The position numbers were made by a program, and so were the translations under genes. Below are positions 45,530 through 58,160 of a DNA stretch of 64,000 bases, in pieces (the stretch's first letter is position 1; each line of letters begins with the position of its first letter). Source of the DNA: Zantedeschia hybrid cultivar (Eukaryota > Streptophyta > Magnoliopsida > Alismatales > Araceae); the NCBI GenBank assembly GCA_030544215.1, contig JARZZO010000002.1, positions 59,030,650-59,094,649 on the forward strand, read 5' to 3'. The notes below the pieces were generated by a model. It had not been told where the DNA came from, did no database searches, and saw only the letters and a list, made by a program, of their open reading frames with translations.

Positions 45530-47665
45530 CCACCGTCACTGGCCTGTAGCCGCTACTGCCGCCGTCGCTGCCCGCCCCCGCCACCACATCCCGGCGCCGC
45601 TGAACTCCCAAACCCCCGTTGTCTCCCCCCCCTTTCTTCCCTTGCTCTTCTGTTGCAGGCTTGATGAAGAGAAGAAGGCAAGGAAGGGCGCGTGCCCCTT
45701 TAAGAGTCTCGACCTGGTCAAGCCAGGTTGGCTGGACCTAGGTCCAAATCCAACCACCTCTTAGTTCGAGCCACACCCCCTTAAAGTAACCCATGCTTAA
45801 GTTGTTACCTGGTCTGACCAGGTCTGCAGAAAACTAGGTGGTCCGAGCCATCTGGTTCAGTCTTGGTCTGAGTCAGGGTTCGATCAGGTCCAAGCCAGGG
45901 CCGACCTCGTTCGTGGGGTGCGACAGGTGGTGCAACAAGGGCCGATAGCGCACCGCCCTCGTTCTGACTCCGTCTGGGATCCAATTCGCGCACTGTTTGC
46001 GTCATCAAATTCGTCTTGACAAGACCAACCTAGGTCCAGCACGTAGCATCCCCGACATACCTTGCTTTGCATGCCACTTCTGCACACATACCGAGGACCC
46101 CGATCGTGCATCTCGAGAACCGCGTCAGTCATCTCGATTTGTGTGCCAACATTCCGACACACCGATTTTGCAGTACAGTTCCCGAGGCACCTTCCCAGTG
46201 ATGTACGCGCCGCCGATGACCCGTCAATTGCTGTGATTACCACCCCGGGTTATTTTATTGTGTTTATTGTAACCTTTTACCTTTTTGTGATGAGTTGGCT
46301 ATTATTTTATTTATATTTGAAAATGGTACATAAGCACCGGGTAATCTTTTCATACGCACCAGCGTGGAGGTACGCGCTAGCCCTCTCACTACGATTTGCT
46401 TATCACGTATTTGCTTTCATCTACCGCCGAATCGTAAGATAGGACCTAGCATGTGATTCATCATAATTGTTGGTTGTGAGTGCGTTACACCGATGCCGGG
46501 TTTCGACAGGACTTTAGGTGGATTTAAATCCTAGACTTGTGGTAGTTCCTCAACTACCAAATGGTCCTACGTTTCCTCATCGCGAGAGAGACGGTTACTC
46601 AGCTACTTCTGTTGCTGGCGTGGTTATCTAACTAAACAATTATGCGATTAGACTGCATCTAGCTAATAATTTAATGTTTGTTGCTGATTCCTACCACCGC
46701 TAGTGAGTCGTTAGCTATCCTGCATCATATTTCTTTCTAGAATTTCACCTATTGTGGTAGCTACTCATATTTCTCTTTTCATCATAATTTATGGCTTACT
46801 GCTTAGCTTGATGGTCAACATGTGGTAAACCTAAAAAATACGTGTTAGTAGAAAGCTCTAGAAAATGATCTTAGAATGAGGTATTGATAGGCAATAAAAA
46901 CCACTTGTCGAGAGAAATCAAAATGGACATTCAGAAGTCTTTTACCTCTAAAGATCGGTCCATAAAATAAAAGACACAAAAACCATAGAAAAAATAAAAT
47001 CCTTATCATCTAAATTTTAAGTTGTTCAGTGTACCTAGATAGGTAGCAGAGGCATCAAGTGATACCATGAAAGACGTTCAAGTTAGCAGATATTCAATAT
47101 TACGTGATCAAATCCTTGCCTGGAGATCTACCCCATCTTTTACCTCGAAGGTGGATAACCTTTCTTTAGACGGATCAAAAATATTATGAAAAGCATACAG
47201 GGTATGAAAAGCAGTTGTCATAAAACCCTACGTAAACCAGATTTTAATTTGTCCAGTATCCAGCATTCAGTTATGGCATATCCTTCACTGTCACTACATC
47301 ACTGGTAAAGGACGACCTATTGTATGATACCCCACAACTGAATGTCATTTACACTATGAAGAAAAGGAGACAGCAGTTCATGTACAAGAAGCATGAGGTA
47401 TTTTCTTTTCTTTTTTGATTGATAAGATACTCCGAGGTTAAGTAGCAATTTCAAAATGTAAAGCCCAGGAGATGTGAAGATTGGGAAATAGAGGAAACGA
47501 AATACTCGAGCCTTCCCCTTTGCAGTTGATAATTGCTTGAACAGAGACCCATTATAAATGAGAATAGAAGACCACCTGCTAGATTACCAAATAATACTTC
47601 TTCACAATTTAACTGTTCTTCGTGAGAGAAGTGTTGTGCACATCATTTAGATTACGTTAATCAGC
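45530..47665. other. Unassigned sequence
   Basis: The first part (45530-45960) is GC-rich with overlapping open frames, and no family is recognised. A plus-strand reading at 46062-46442 (126 codons) has a hydrophobic segment (IVFIVTFYLFVMSWLLFYL) but no known relatives that I can name. The remainder is AT-rich without a gene. Confidence 0.35.
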
Positions 47666-47671
47666 AACATG

Positions 47672-47845
47672 GAATTCGGGATTGGGTTGGGGGTCCGGAT
47701 AGGACCCCAGCGATTCCGATCCGATTCAGGATCGGCAGGAATCAGCCAGGACCGGCCGGGAATCGGCCCGGCTCGCCCCACGGCAATCCCGAGTTGGATC
47801 GGCCGATCCAACTTGGGGTCAGCCAATTTTGCAATCCCTGATCCG
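47672..47845. repeat. GATCGG/CCGATC-rich dispersed repeat
   Basis: GGAATTCGGGATTGG near the left and TTTTGCAATCCCTGATCC near the right are partly complementary, as are GGAATTC and GCATTCC around the copy at 30738-30930. Inside are GGATCGG, CCGATCC and GGCCGGGAATCGGCC. Confidence 0.55.
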
Positions 47846-47859
47846 CAGCAGTAAAAAAA

Positions 47860-48560
47860 AAAAAAAATCCCTAAAAAAAAGAAAACTTATGCTGCCATTT
47901 ACACATATGCTAAAGGGTATATCTTCATGTGATATCATGATAGCCACAGCAAAGACATCTCAAATGGACATTAGTGTTGCTAACTACATTATTGCATTTT
48001 ACATCTCAAGATGGCCCAGATAAGATATATCAAAATTCACTGCAGAAAATGCACCAGATTCCATTCTCAGATAAGAGGCAAATCTAAAATGGCAATAAAG
48101 CATCTCCATAGAAAGAAGCATATGAAAATTACTAATCATAAGTTCGTTGCTTGAATCTTATTTACAAACATACATGTCTTTAAAAGAACATCATGAATAT
48201 ACATATACGTGTTCTCTTCTTTACAATTACAACCATATATATACATATGCATGAATGATCGATCACTTACCGCTGGCAGTCCCTTTACTTGGGCTCCAAA
48301 GTTCCATTCCTTCGTTACGATACATTTTCATGTGGAGATCAATAAGAGGACGAGCATACCGCTTCCTACGCTTAATTGCATCAGCCTCCTCATATATACT
48401 CTTATGATGTTTATGACAAGCAATGGCAAATGTGTGCTTGCCACGCCAAAGATATCTGCAGAGATGAAGAGGGAATGTATCACTTTTCTATCTGGTCCAT
48501 CGCAATCAGATAACAGAGACAAGAAAATGATTCAACTTGTCAACAAAGCTGTCAGATAAC
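47860..48560. other. Unassigned AT-rich sequence
   Basis: Nothing recognised. The reading at 48209-48559 (116 codons) matches no family I know and ends as the hAT-like frame begins. Confidence 0.3.
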
Positions 48561-48565
48561 AGGGA

Positions 48566-51500
48566 TTGGCAGACATCAAAGGGGAGGTAAAAACTTGCTC
48601 TATTGCACCACCGGAGATCAAAACTCAATTCAAGAACTACCTACGACAATGGGATGCCGAAAGAGGAGTAACATCTACTATGAGGGGTCAGATTAGAAAG
48701 AAGATGATATATCCTTCCGCCATTGGAATGCATATGTATCCTCTAGGAGAAGAACCCCAAGATACAGAAAGGAGGAGGTCTACAACATTTGCAGATTTTT
48801 TTCAGGTAATAGTTTTGCACATCAGTCAATTTTTATCCTTCTTTTCCAAGAGTAACTTTCAATTTTAATAATTTATTTCTCTTATTTTATTGTTTCTTAA
48901 GATGACTTGCGATGTGTAATAGAAGAAAGCAGAGGATCCTTCATTGAGAAGGATTTGTATTGATACACTAGTCGGCACATTGGGCAAGGAAGTGGGTCTA
49001 GGCAAGGATCTAATGAAGAGGAAATTCATGACCTAACTAGGGATGATGATCCTAGAGTAGGTCCCATTGATCCTTTTTTGACACAGAGGAGGAGTAGGCA
49101 ACCATCTATTACAGCTACTATAAGGAATTTAAAGTTGTGCAAGGAAAAGATTGATCGTGCCTCTGTCAAACATCTATAACAGTGTGCCGGCAAACACTGC
49201 CAAGGGTCCTTATTAGGAGGACATGATCGAGACAAGTGAAAAAGTAGGTAAGGGTGTTCCAAGACCAACACAAGAAGATCTACAACACTTACCTACCTCA
49301 AGAGGTGAATGATCTCAAAGAATATATCAGATCATTTGAAAGAATATGGGATGAGAGAGGCCACCCAATCATGACTGGCGGCTCGATAGGTAAGCATATT
49401 TAATCGGATAATTTTAAGGTATCTCTTTAATTCATAATATGATGTTTTGAGCTAATTGTCACTTTTTGAACAAGCATTAGAAGGAAGAGTACGATCAACT
49501 TCCTTTTATACTGTCAAGTTGGGACCATCTTCTGGAAGTTAGTTGATGCCAGTGATAAGGTCAAGAATGTTGAATACCTTTTCAAACTAATTGATGACAG
49601 TATGGAGCATGTGGGAGAGGATTGGGTCATGCAAGTTATGATGGACAATGTAGCTTCCTACAAAGTCGCTGGTCAAATGTTGATAGAGAAGCAGTCACAT
49701 CTCTAACCAAAGAGGGTTGCTATGTCCTGGGATGACTCATTTTACTTCTATTTATATGTCTTTAGAGAGCTTACAACTCAAAAATGTCCTTTGATGGGAA
49801 TGATTTCAAGCAAGGGATGGGAAGATTGGATGATAAGGCACGCAAAACAACTAGGTAGGGTCACGGGGAAGCAAGTGGCTTGATTAAGAACAGAGACTTC
49901 TATAGGAACATTTTTTAAGCTAAAGCTTTGACTTCTATATGCGGTTTACTCAAGTCCTTTGTTACCATATTTAACATAAAGTTACTCCATGTTCCACCAA
50001 TGAATTGTGAACACTTTTTCTTTTATTTATTTTTATTTATTAGTTAGTTTTTAACATTATTAGATTGGCGACGAGATCTATTGTCGTTTTGTTTTTGCGC
50101 ATGCTTGTCAAAGGTTCGAGTAGGTACGAAATCTCCTAATTTGCGACCTATCATATGATATGTTATATAAATGGGTAAATGTTCCTTTCCGTTATGAATA
50201 GTGATTGTATGGCTAAGCATTGTGGGTATAATGGTAGACGCCCTAAACCAAGTTACTACTACTTCTTTTTCCTTATTTATGCTGAGTTTCTTAACTTTTA
50301 CCAATAAATGATTAGCTACAAAAAGTTTTCCTTTTTTTTTTAACGTGTCATAGCATATTACTCCTTTTTTAACATTATCATTCGCCCATTATATTTCAAA
50401 TTCCAAAATTGCTATTTTCAATATGCCTATTTACGCGACAAAGGGTTTGGAATCCAATTCTATTTATAGCGGAGAAGTCGTCACCTAAAGGTTACGAAGC
50501 TTTTTGGGAAGCTACTTACTATAGTAGAGTCTCTTATACGTGCTTTGAGGATGGTGGATGGTGACAAGAAGGCTACAATCGATTACCTATATGAAGCAAT
50601 GGATCGTGCAAAGGAAGACATTATAAAGGCGAACAAGACCAACTATAGAAAGTGATAGGACATTATAGATTTAAGATGGGATAGGACACTTCACCATGAT
50701 GTGCATACAATCGGTAACCACTTTTTAAACTTATATACTCCTCATCATTTCTATTTGATAATTATTTGCAGGTAACCAACTTGTAGGCCATTTTTTTAAC
50801 CCAAGATATCAATATAATACGGCTACTTAACATTTGTCGGATGATGAAGAAGTCCTTCGTAGGGACTAAGAATGTCATTCGAATATGTCGGTGAACAAGG
50901 ACCGAGCTATTATAGTATGCAACAACATGCATGACTATAGGCTCATGACATTGCATTTCGGGACTTACCATGCTCAAACGGCGGCCATACTGGTTCACCA
51001 GGTAATTAAAGACTTACATGACTTACATGCCTTAAATGACTTACATTTTGGTAATTTGCAACTGATTGGTGGATGGATCATGGAAAAGTCCCAACATATA
51101 AAGAGCTTGCTTATGTTGCCATCCACGTGCTGAGCCATATGATTTTTGCCTCTGGATGTGAGAAGAACTAGTTAACCTTTAACTTGATTCACACAGAGCA
51201 AAGGAACCAGTTAAGCTCACATAAATTGGTGCACCTGGTCATTTGCCACTACAACATACAGCTCAAGCTAAAGAATCTCCAACGAATTAAGGAGAACTAG
51301 AGGGAAGAAATGCGATGGAGAGGTAAGGTTGTTGACTGGCCTATGGAACGGAAATCTCAAGCTGAAGAACCGATTAGCCGTGACGATATCTTTGACTAGG
51401 AGACCCCACTTCATGTATGGGTGAATGTAAGGAATGTCTTGGGTCTAGCAGAATTTGACCCAAATGATCATTCGTGGGCGGAAGGAGAACTAGATGGAAT

Positions 51501-52310
51501 CCCATTATCCATAGAGTTTCAACTTCTCCAACCTCCTTCCAAAAGGCAAAAGAAATCTGCACCACGTGCATTAAAATCAAGTAAAATTAAGGAAAAACTA
51601 ACAACTCCCATGGATATTGCAAATTTAGACATTATAAAGGAAAAGGAGGAGGAAGAAATGCTAGAGCCGAGGGACAGAGTGGAATACCAGATTTCAGATG
51701 ATTCTACTTCGGAGACGAGTACTAATGATGATGAGGATGATGATGACCCACACAAGAGTCAAGGTGGATACCTACAACATCAAACATCTCAAAGACGAGA
51801 CTCAAGTCAAGGAACTGTAACTCCTCCGGTTGTGAAGAGCAACAATTTACGTATGTGACTCAAGATGAAGACCATTAGAGTAAGTTAGCTAGGGGCAGAC
51901 TAGTTGGAGACAAAGGCAAAATGAAGCAACAAAAACAACAAGTTGGATTCACGAGGAGGGCAAAAAAAACATCAGCAGAGTTTGCATAAGACCACTTCTT
52001 TAATACTTCATCTCAAGCTCCATCAAAGGGGTATGGACCTTATACTCCCTGTGGATACCTACCCTCAGTAGGATATTATGCAGTTCAACCACCACCACCC
52101 TCTGATGCAACGCGTTACTTACGAGAATATGCAACTTATCCTCATTACTCAGATGCATCCTCGTATCAATGGTCAGGAGGATCTTATTATAGAGGTGATA
52201 CAAAAGGATGGATGCCAGTGATAATCATCTATAGCCACACAAATGAGTATAATCGATTTCTTGAAAAATATAGGCAATGGTACAAATCGTACGTGTCTTG
52301 AAAAATTTAT
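48566..52310 (+). pseudogene. hAT-family transposase pseudogene, interrupted by plastid DNA
   Basis: hAT transposases cut and paste elements with 8-bp target duplications. Plus-strand pieces in order: end of the BED zinc finger (LADIKGEVKTCSIAPPEIK, 48566); RVGPIDPFLTQRRSRQPS and NLKLCKEKIDRAS near 49050-49170; the DUF659-like block near 49490-49710 (STINFLLYCQVGTIFWKLVD, NVEYLFKLIDDSMEHVGED, VMQVMMDNVASYK); MVDGDKKATIDYLYEAMDRA and WDIIDLRWDRTLHHDVH (50550-50710); and the acidic C-terminal region (51421-51858) ending near RQWYKSYVS (52300). Many stops and frameshifts inactivate it. The first half of the BED finger is missing. A plastid rps19 segment sits within it at about 49970-50460. The second hAT gene at 56996-58006 shares RVGPI(D/E)PFLT and NLKLCKEKI. 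Confidence 0.85.
49970..50460 (-). pseudogene. rps19: Nuclear plastid DNA insertion with rps19 (NUPT)
   Basis: A minus-strand copy of the plastid ribosomal protein S19 gene, 50065-50351. Recognisable parts are ATGACACG at the start (50351), LFVANHLL, VVVTWFRASTIIPTM, HTITIHNGKEHLPIYIT, MIGRKLGDFVPTR and NDNRSRR. It is dead: codon 4 is TAA, the A-run after it shifts the frame, and the normal stop (50065-50067) is CAA, so the frame runs on to 50044. The upstream sequence (AAAAAAGGAGTAATATGCT, and CGTAAATAG about 80 bp further) resembles the plastid rpl2-rps19 spacer. It interrupts the hAT pseudogene, which resumes near 50470. It is not related to the mitochondrial-type uS19m genes except through the ancient family. 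Confidence 0.85.
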
Positions 52311-52319
52311 ATGCAACAT

Positions 52320-52680
52320 TTGTATAGTTGTTACTGTATAAGAGTAAGAATAGAATGAGTGCAAGTATATCCACACATCTTAGATTTTTTTTCCAGCTTA
52401 TTTCTTGCTTTTCTATCATGTGCTCTATTACTAAATTAGTTATTTTGGTGGGATGGTTGGTGTGAGGGTGTCCCCCTCCACATTATATTCCCCAAGCTAT
52501 TCCACATTGCCTCCCAGCCTAGAGCAGTAGTTGCCCATGTTTCTGACAATGTTCAGCCATATGGTGTTCAGCAGCCCACTTTTAGGATGTGGCTTAAGGA
52601 TGATGAGATTGTGGAATTAGCTCAACTGTTATCTCTCCTATAGGGATTCTCAGTCGATTCTTTGTCCCCTAAACGTTAGG
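52320..52680. other. hAT 3' flank, no gene
   Basis: AT-rich sequence after the hAT reading ends. A later reading (52540-52640) is short and unrecognised. Confidence 0.35.
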
Positions 52681-52684
52681 TGTG

Positions 52685-53450
52685 GAGATTCTTGAATGTG
52701 GGTGGTACCAATTGTATTATAAAGAGAAAACAAGAATACAAGTATGAGAGGAAACAAAGCAAAATTCTCCCATGTACAAAACACCAAGCAGGTGTACCCC
52801 TCCCTCACCGTTCCTTCCAAATACCAAGCAAAGAGAAGTTACCCGCGTTCACGTTACAAAAAAAATTCAGCCCACCTTATAACTTTCTCACAAACAAAAG
52901 AAAGGATCCTCTAAAGGGTCGCAACTTCACGCCTAAAAATCCGGCTGTTTCGCTCCATCCAAATAACCCAAATGGTCGCATGCAGAATGAGCCACAACAC
53001 CACATGATCCTTCTTCAGAATCCACGATCGCCCCTATGATACAAGGAGGCTTTCCACCAAGCAAAACCCATATAGTCTACATGGAAAAGATCGCCAATGA
53101 GCCGTCATACGTCCCTAGCAAAATAGCAAGACGTCAAAATGTGATCCACTGACTCATCCTCCTCGCAACACATGCAACACCCCGTTCCCAAATCCGGAAA
53201 GAACTTGGCCAGCCTATCTCTGGTGGAAAGCCTATTAAGAGAGTCTCTCCATATCAAAAATTGAACCTTCAGCGGGCTTCTAACCTTCCAAACTGGCGAG
53301 TAAAGAGAGAATCTGCAGCCCCCCTCAGAGATTACCGAGTAGGTTGACTTGACAAAGTGTCTACCTTCTCTATCCCATCCATATGCATCTATCTGCCCTA
53401 TCTAGAAGGATGTGGATCGGCTGAATCCAACTGAGGAGAACCATCAGGCA
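52685..53450 (-). pseudogene. LINE ORF2 C-terminal fragment
   Basis: A minus-strand LINE 3' part. The end motif is GAATGTGGGTGGTACCAATTG with TATTATAAAGAG (52695-52726), like the other LINE 3' ends. Upstream on the minus strand is the zf-RVT pattern LAKFFPDLGTGCCMCCEED, then ESVDHILTSCYFARDVW near 53120-53240. The RT and endonuclease are missing. Confidence 0.7.
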
Positions 53451-53459
53451 GCGTAATAG

Positions 53460-54440
53460 CCCCTGGCGGTTTAGCAAGTTATTCTCTTATTTTAATTATA
53501 ATTATTAAGTAAATAAGTAATAACTTAACGACCAATGTATTTTTATCGTTATTAAGAACATATGATCAATTAAATGAGTGGGATACTGTGGCTCAGCAGG
53601 TCCCTTGGTTGACCCAATAGTCATTCCATATTTATTTCTGAGCTTGATGGAGTAGCCACTTCTATTATACACATATTTCTACTCCAAGCACCAAAAACAT
53701 CCATTTCCTTTGACAATGCAATGACAACACCTGAATGCCAGTCCTCTCCCAAGATATCTTATACAATTAAATATCCAGCAGTGCACCATGGTGAAGGTAT
53801 GGAGTTCTTCAGGTTCAATAGCTCCTCAAAGAAACTCTCTTAAGCCATCATCATATGTACCATAAAGAGAGGCAAACCCAACTGTTTCCTTCAATTTGCA
53901 TCACTAAATTCACAGTAGATTGTACAACCAGTTTTATTAGAAGATAAACAGAGGAGGTACTAAATTCCCCTTCCTTACAAACTGCTTCTGGGAAAAGACG
54001 CTTGTTCTGCATCAAAATCTGCCCGCTTTTGTGATGATATGCAGCCTTAAAAGTCTGTTTCTTAGATCTGTTGCCTCCAATAGATTTAAACAGACAATCA
54101 TCCGCCTCGCTTTTCTTTGTTTCTTATTAACAAACAATAGCAACACAGTTCAGTATGTGATCCGTGTCCTTACTTTCAACTCAGTCTATCTAGACAATTT
54201 CATGATCAGTTACCGCCTTCCTCGTCGTACCTGACCAACAAACAACTGCACGAAATGGGGAGTTATCTGTCATATAATGGATTTCCTTCGATATTTCACT
54301 CAGCATCATCCTATATTCCATCAATGTGTCTATCCTCTCTTCATTATTTTCACCTAGATCACTACTTGCTATTTGGTTTTTATGTCTCTAAGTAGCATGG
54401 AATTGTCTATAGGTCCCTTTTTTTATAAATTCTTGCGACT
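53460..54440. other. Unassigned sequence
   Basis: No recognisable gene or repeat; short readings only. Confidence 0.35.
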
Positions 54441-54478
54441 ATTTGAATGATTTATTCGCAAAAGGGGGGATTTCTTTT

Positions 54479-54494
54479 GTGTGTGTGTGTGTGT
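54479..54494. repeat. (TG)n microsatellite
   Basis: A short uninterrupted TG run in a G-rich context. Confidence 0.85.
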
Positions 54495-54659
54495 GGACGT
54501 GGGTGTGTGGGGTGCTCCGGCGGTCTGGTTTTAGCCATTGGGTTTTCTGCACTGGGCCTCTTCTCTAGCGAGGCACCTGCGGCCCCACTTCACTTTATGT
54601 ATCCAGATAGAAGTTCTGCACGGCAAGCTCTACCTCGTGGATGAGGAACAAGGATATAG

Positions 54660-55777
54660 TTCGGGCTCCTAGTCCCGAGGGCATCGATTGAAGTTTTAAG
54701 AATACCCCCAAGTCCTGACCCAGACTGGGAAGTATTCCAAGGATGTGACCCTATCTCCTCCAGCAAGGCGCCCGATAGGAAAGGAAAATGAGCTTCGCTG
54801 CTCTTGCAAATGAATTAAAGAGCAAGTCATTTCCATTCTTCAGAAGGGATCTGATTCTGATTTTTCAAATTCCATGTCCTGCTGACTCAGTCGACTCTAG
54901 ATGGATCTTGTGTTGCATTCTTACAACCCTAGATGCCCCATTAGTCGGTGTGGGAGTGACACGGCGCCGGTGTGGGAGTGGTGGGGTGACGCCTAGAGAG
55001 TGGGTCATCTGGTGTACCCCGGAGTATAGCTAGTACCGTTGTGGGAGTGGTACATTCGAAGTGTCTCTCGTGCTGGGGGAAGCAGAAACCACCTAGAGCC
55101 AGTTAGGCCGGAGTAGCCAGCGTGCTATCCGAGAGGTTACTGTTTGGTCTCAGCGAGTCGGTGTTTTCTACGTTCGGCTATGTGGTTTGTGTGTTTAGCC
55201 GAAACGCTGGTTGAAGACTCCGTGGAGGAGTGGTTTTAGAGTTGCGCATGTTGCATTTACGAATGCATGCGTTTTATATCGGAATTTGGGAATCTTTGAA
55301 AATGTATTTACTACTTTAATTATTTAAATTGCCTAGATTGTGTTGTTGCACTTGTAGGTGCGTAGTGGGTGGTGGGGATCGAAGGATCCCTGCTGAGTCT
55401 TTTTCGATGAGACTCACCCCCTGCGATTTTCAGGTGAGGGTTCCAGGCAGACGTAGCGAGGAGAGTGTTGCCTTGGGTTGCGTGCTAACAACCGTTGTTC
55501 CGGGGTATGCCCCGATGTAGTTGTTATTTCCCTTTCCGTCCTGTACGCTTAATTATTTCTTTTTCTGTTGGAGTATGTAATTATTTGTTGAGTCGAGTCG
55601 AATTGTAATAAATTTTTAAATTCTGCACTTCCTTTACAATTCGATGTGATGTGAATGTTTAGCTTAGTTTATCATTTATTTCTCAGACTTATCGAGATCC
55701 TAGTTTGGCTCCAAATTTAATGATTCGGTACCCATTTAGTAATCGGATCCCCGATTATAGGGTGGCGGGTCGTTACA
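54660..55777 (+). repeat. LTR-like sequence, probable solo LTR with only the 3' end defined
   Basis: GC-rich, stop-filled sequence ending GGTGGCGGGTCGTTACA (55777), the type of 3' terminus (reverse of TGTAACGACCC) seen in many plant Ty3/gypsy LTRs. CTCACCCCCTGCGATTTTCA near 55413 and the T/A-rich run before the end also fit an LTR. No polymerase, primer-binding site or second LTR was found and the start is uncertain. No 5-bp target duplication was located. Confidence 0.35.
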
Positions 55778-55779
55778 TA

Positions 55780-56990
55780 CCCAATCTTCGTTTTTGAGGG
55801 ATTATGGTTTTTAGGGGGATCTTGGCTTTTTTGATGTACTCCGACAGGGGTAAGGTAGTATGTCCCCCCCTTGTATCCCAAAACTTTTTGTTGTAATAAA
55901 AACCCAAGGGCCGGCACCGGGTCCTAGATAAGTTGCTGGGTTTAAAAAAAAAAAAAAAAAAAAAGCTCTCCCAATCGCAGCAGAAAAAAAGGTCAGTAAA
56001 TCCTTCAATCCAAACAAACATAATAATTCCAAACAAAACGATATGCTTCAGAGAATAGATGGATGGATATAGGGTTCACAAACCTGTTGAACAGATGGAC
56101 CCATCATTCTTAACTGAAATTTCTCATAGATCTTACTAGGTGGGATGAGATGGGTGTAGGTAGGTGCTCATATCGAATGGGGTTGGGGAAGGCAGAGATA
56201 TAAGAAGAGATCCAAGGGAGATAGAAAGAGATTACTAAGTGCTGCAATGATGAGGAGGCGGGCTGATGATGGTGCAGCAGTGGGGAGGAGTGGCCGCCGC
56301 CGCAGCCGAAGGTGGGCGAATGGCACGACGATGGGGACGAGAAGCAGCTCCGTGCAGCGTGCTGGGAGCAGGGCCCGTCAACAGTGCAGTGGCAAGGAGG
56401 AGTGGCCACGGGCCCAGCAGTCGGGAGGACGGCACACCAGTGGTGATGTGAGACCAGAAGGAGATGAACTCTAGCGGTGAGGATGCCATAAAGTGAGGAC
56501 GAAAGGGTGGGGGTTCGGGCTAGAGGGTTTGATTTTGTTTCTCGGCAGGGCTCAAGCAGCTGACATATGTACTCCACTCAACCCTCTAAAAACATACGTA
56601 GATGGCTTTTATGACTTAACTGCCAACATATATTACATATGTTATGGTAATCGACGTAGCTATCGACACAAGTGTATATGTAGAGGGCTGGAGATCTAAA
56701 TGCCATATCCTCAATGCCAAATCTACCCTTCGTTGTAGTGGGAATGATGATGTATATTGTTCTAAGGGATGCATGTTTTGAATTAATTCATATAGGTACT
56801 GGACATTCTTTATTTTTTCAGATACATCAATAGACTTTCAAAATACGGTTTCTGCTTTACAGTAAATTAAGAAGTTGATCATACTTCTTCTTGTTATCCC
56901 TGTAAAGTTCCAAACGTGATAAGAAATCAGAAATAAACCCATTCTGATTTAAGAAAAAATGAAGATAAGATAAGAAAATGAAGATAAGAT
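55780..56990. other. Unassigned sequence
   Basis: Contains an A-run at about 55945-55965 and a GC-rich part (56240-56480) in which several frames are open on both strands. The longest (155 codons, minus, 56110-56577) is Ser/His/Pro-rich and unrecognised; composition explains it better than coding. Confidence 0.35.
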
Positions 56991-56995
56991 TTATG

Positions 56996-58006
56996 TACCT
57001 GTCCATCCATCACACATTAAAGTGCATCCATACTCATCTCAGATCCTTTCAAATTATGTAATGTATATTCGGATGTCATCAACTTCCATATCCAAGTACT
57101 TGTTGTATATCTCATATGGGGAAGGTCCCTCAACCCCTTTGCCAACTTCTTGTATGGTCTCGATCATGGACTCATAATATGGCCCCTTGGCAGCATTAGC
57201 AGGGATACTGTTATAGAAAAACCACCTAGATGTAGCTCTCCCTATCTTTTCCTTACAAAGCTTTAAGTTCTTGAATGCAACACTAATAGAAGGTTGTTTA
57301 TCCCTTTTCTTGGTGAGGAAGGGCTCTATTGGACCTACTCTAGGATCTCCAGCTCTAGTGAACTCCTGAGGCAGCTCCTCGCATACATTAGTGCTCATGC
57401 CGGCGCTAGTGCTCCCTTGTGCAGAAGTTGTGGAGCAACTTCCTTGTCCAACATATCTTCCAGTTTACCGAAATAAGTCCTCATCTGCAAAGGACCGTCG
57501 GCTTGCTTCCATTGCATGTCGCAATTCAGCTTTAAATGTAAAAGAAAAAAATTTAATCTACTATAACTATTTGTCTGAAAATGTTAAATGAAGAATATGA
57601 AAATAAGTTAAATAAGAAACTTACTTGTATCCCAATCATCAACATTTATAAGTTGATTACTTCCACCAAGTCGGACTCCAGCATCAGACCTTCGCGCTGG
57701 TTCAGACAACTCCTCTCGAATTTTCTGTCTTCTTCTGGTAGTACTTGCTTTGCTTGATTCCTTCTCCTTCATATAAGTTCGAAATCAGATCCTAACCTCT
57801 GAAGGAACTCGAGCACATGTTGCAACTTCACCTTTTATTCCAACAAGATGTTGTTTGAATCGGTAGACCCCGCCAGAGACGACCCGGTTGCAATATTTGT
57901 ATTGTACCTTTCTTTGGCCCATGTTCACCGGTGTGCAATGACCCCAAGCAGGATCAGCAGTAGGAGGATTCCCGGATGACCGCTCATCAGCACCTTGAGA
58001 TGCCAT
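56996..58006 (-). pseudogene. hAT-family transposase, 5' half (pseudogene)
   Basis: Start at ATG 58006, giving MASQGADERSSGNPPTADP and then a BED zinc finger (PAWGHCTPVNMGQRKVQ, YCNRVVSGGVYRFKQHL, GIKGEVATC). The first finger Cys appears to be Tyr (VQYKYC). An in-frame TGA follows EVRI near 57785, then the frame continues (YMKEKESSKAS, GSNQLINVDDWDTS) to a splice donor, GTAAGT, near 57627. The next exon has ELRHAMEASRRSFADEDLF, a TAA, CEELPQEFTRAGDPRVG, PFLTKKRDKQPS and ATSRWFFYNSIPANAAKGPYY, and reaches YGCTLMCDGWT and a donor-like GT near 57000. Three or more stops inactivate it. The catalytic C-terminal half is missing. Confidence 0.85.
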
Positions 58007-58160
58007 TCCTTTACAGCACAAGAAGATGAGAGATCGCGGAGCTTGTAGTAGACTAGTAGTGACCTCCTAGGAGAGACGGAGAGAGAATTCTATGATCGAG
58101 AGAGTGGGAGAGAGAGTAAGAATGTTAGGAGGCTCAAAGAAAATTTGTGGAGCCTTTGAA

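Noticed and set aside
46062..46442. 126-codon reading with a hydrophobic segment
   Set aside because: A single membrane-like stretch in AT-rich DNA is weak evidence; no homologue recognised and no exon signals.
50065..50351. Idea that the plastid rps19 is a fourth copy of the uS19m genes
   Set aside because: Its TWFRASTIIPTM and HNGKEHLPIYIT segments are plastid-type; uS19m has SRGSSILPEF and IYNGKNHVRRK. The origins differ.
55945..55965. A-run as the tail of a LINE or processed gene on the plus strand
   Set aside because: The sequence before it has no recognisable LINE or gene, and no flanking duplication was found.
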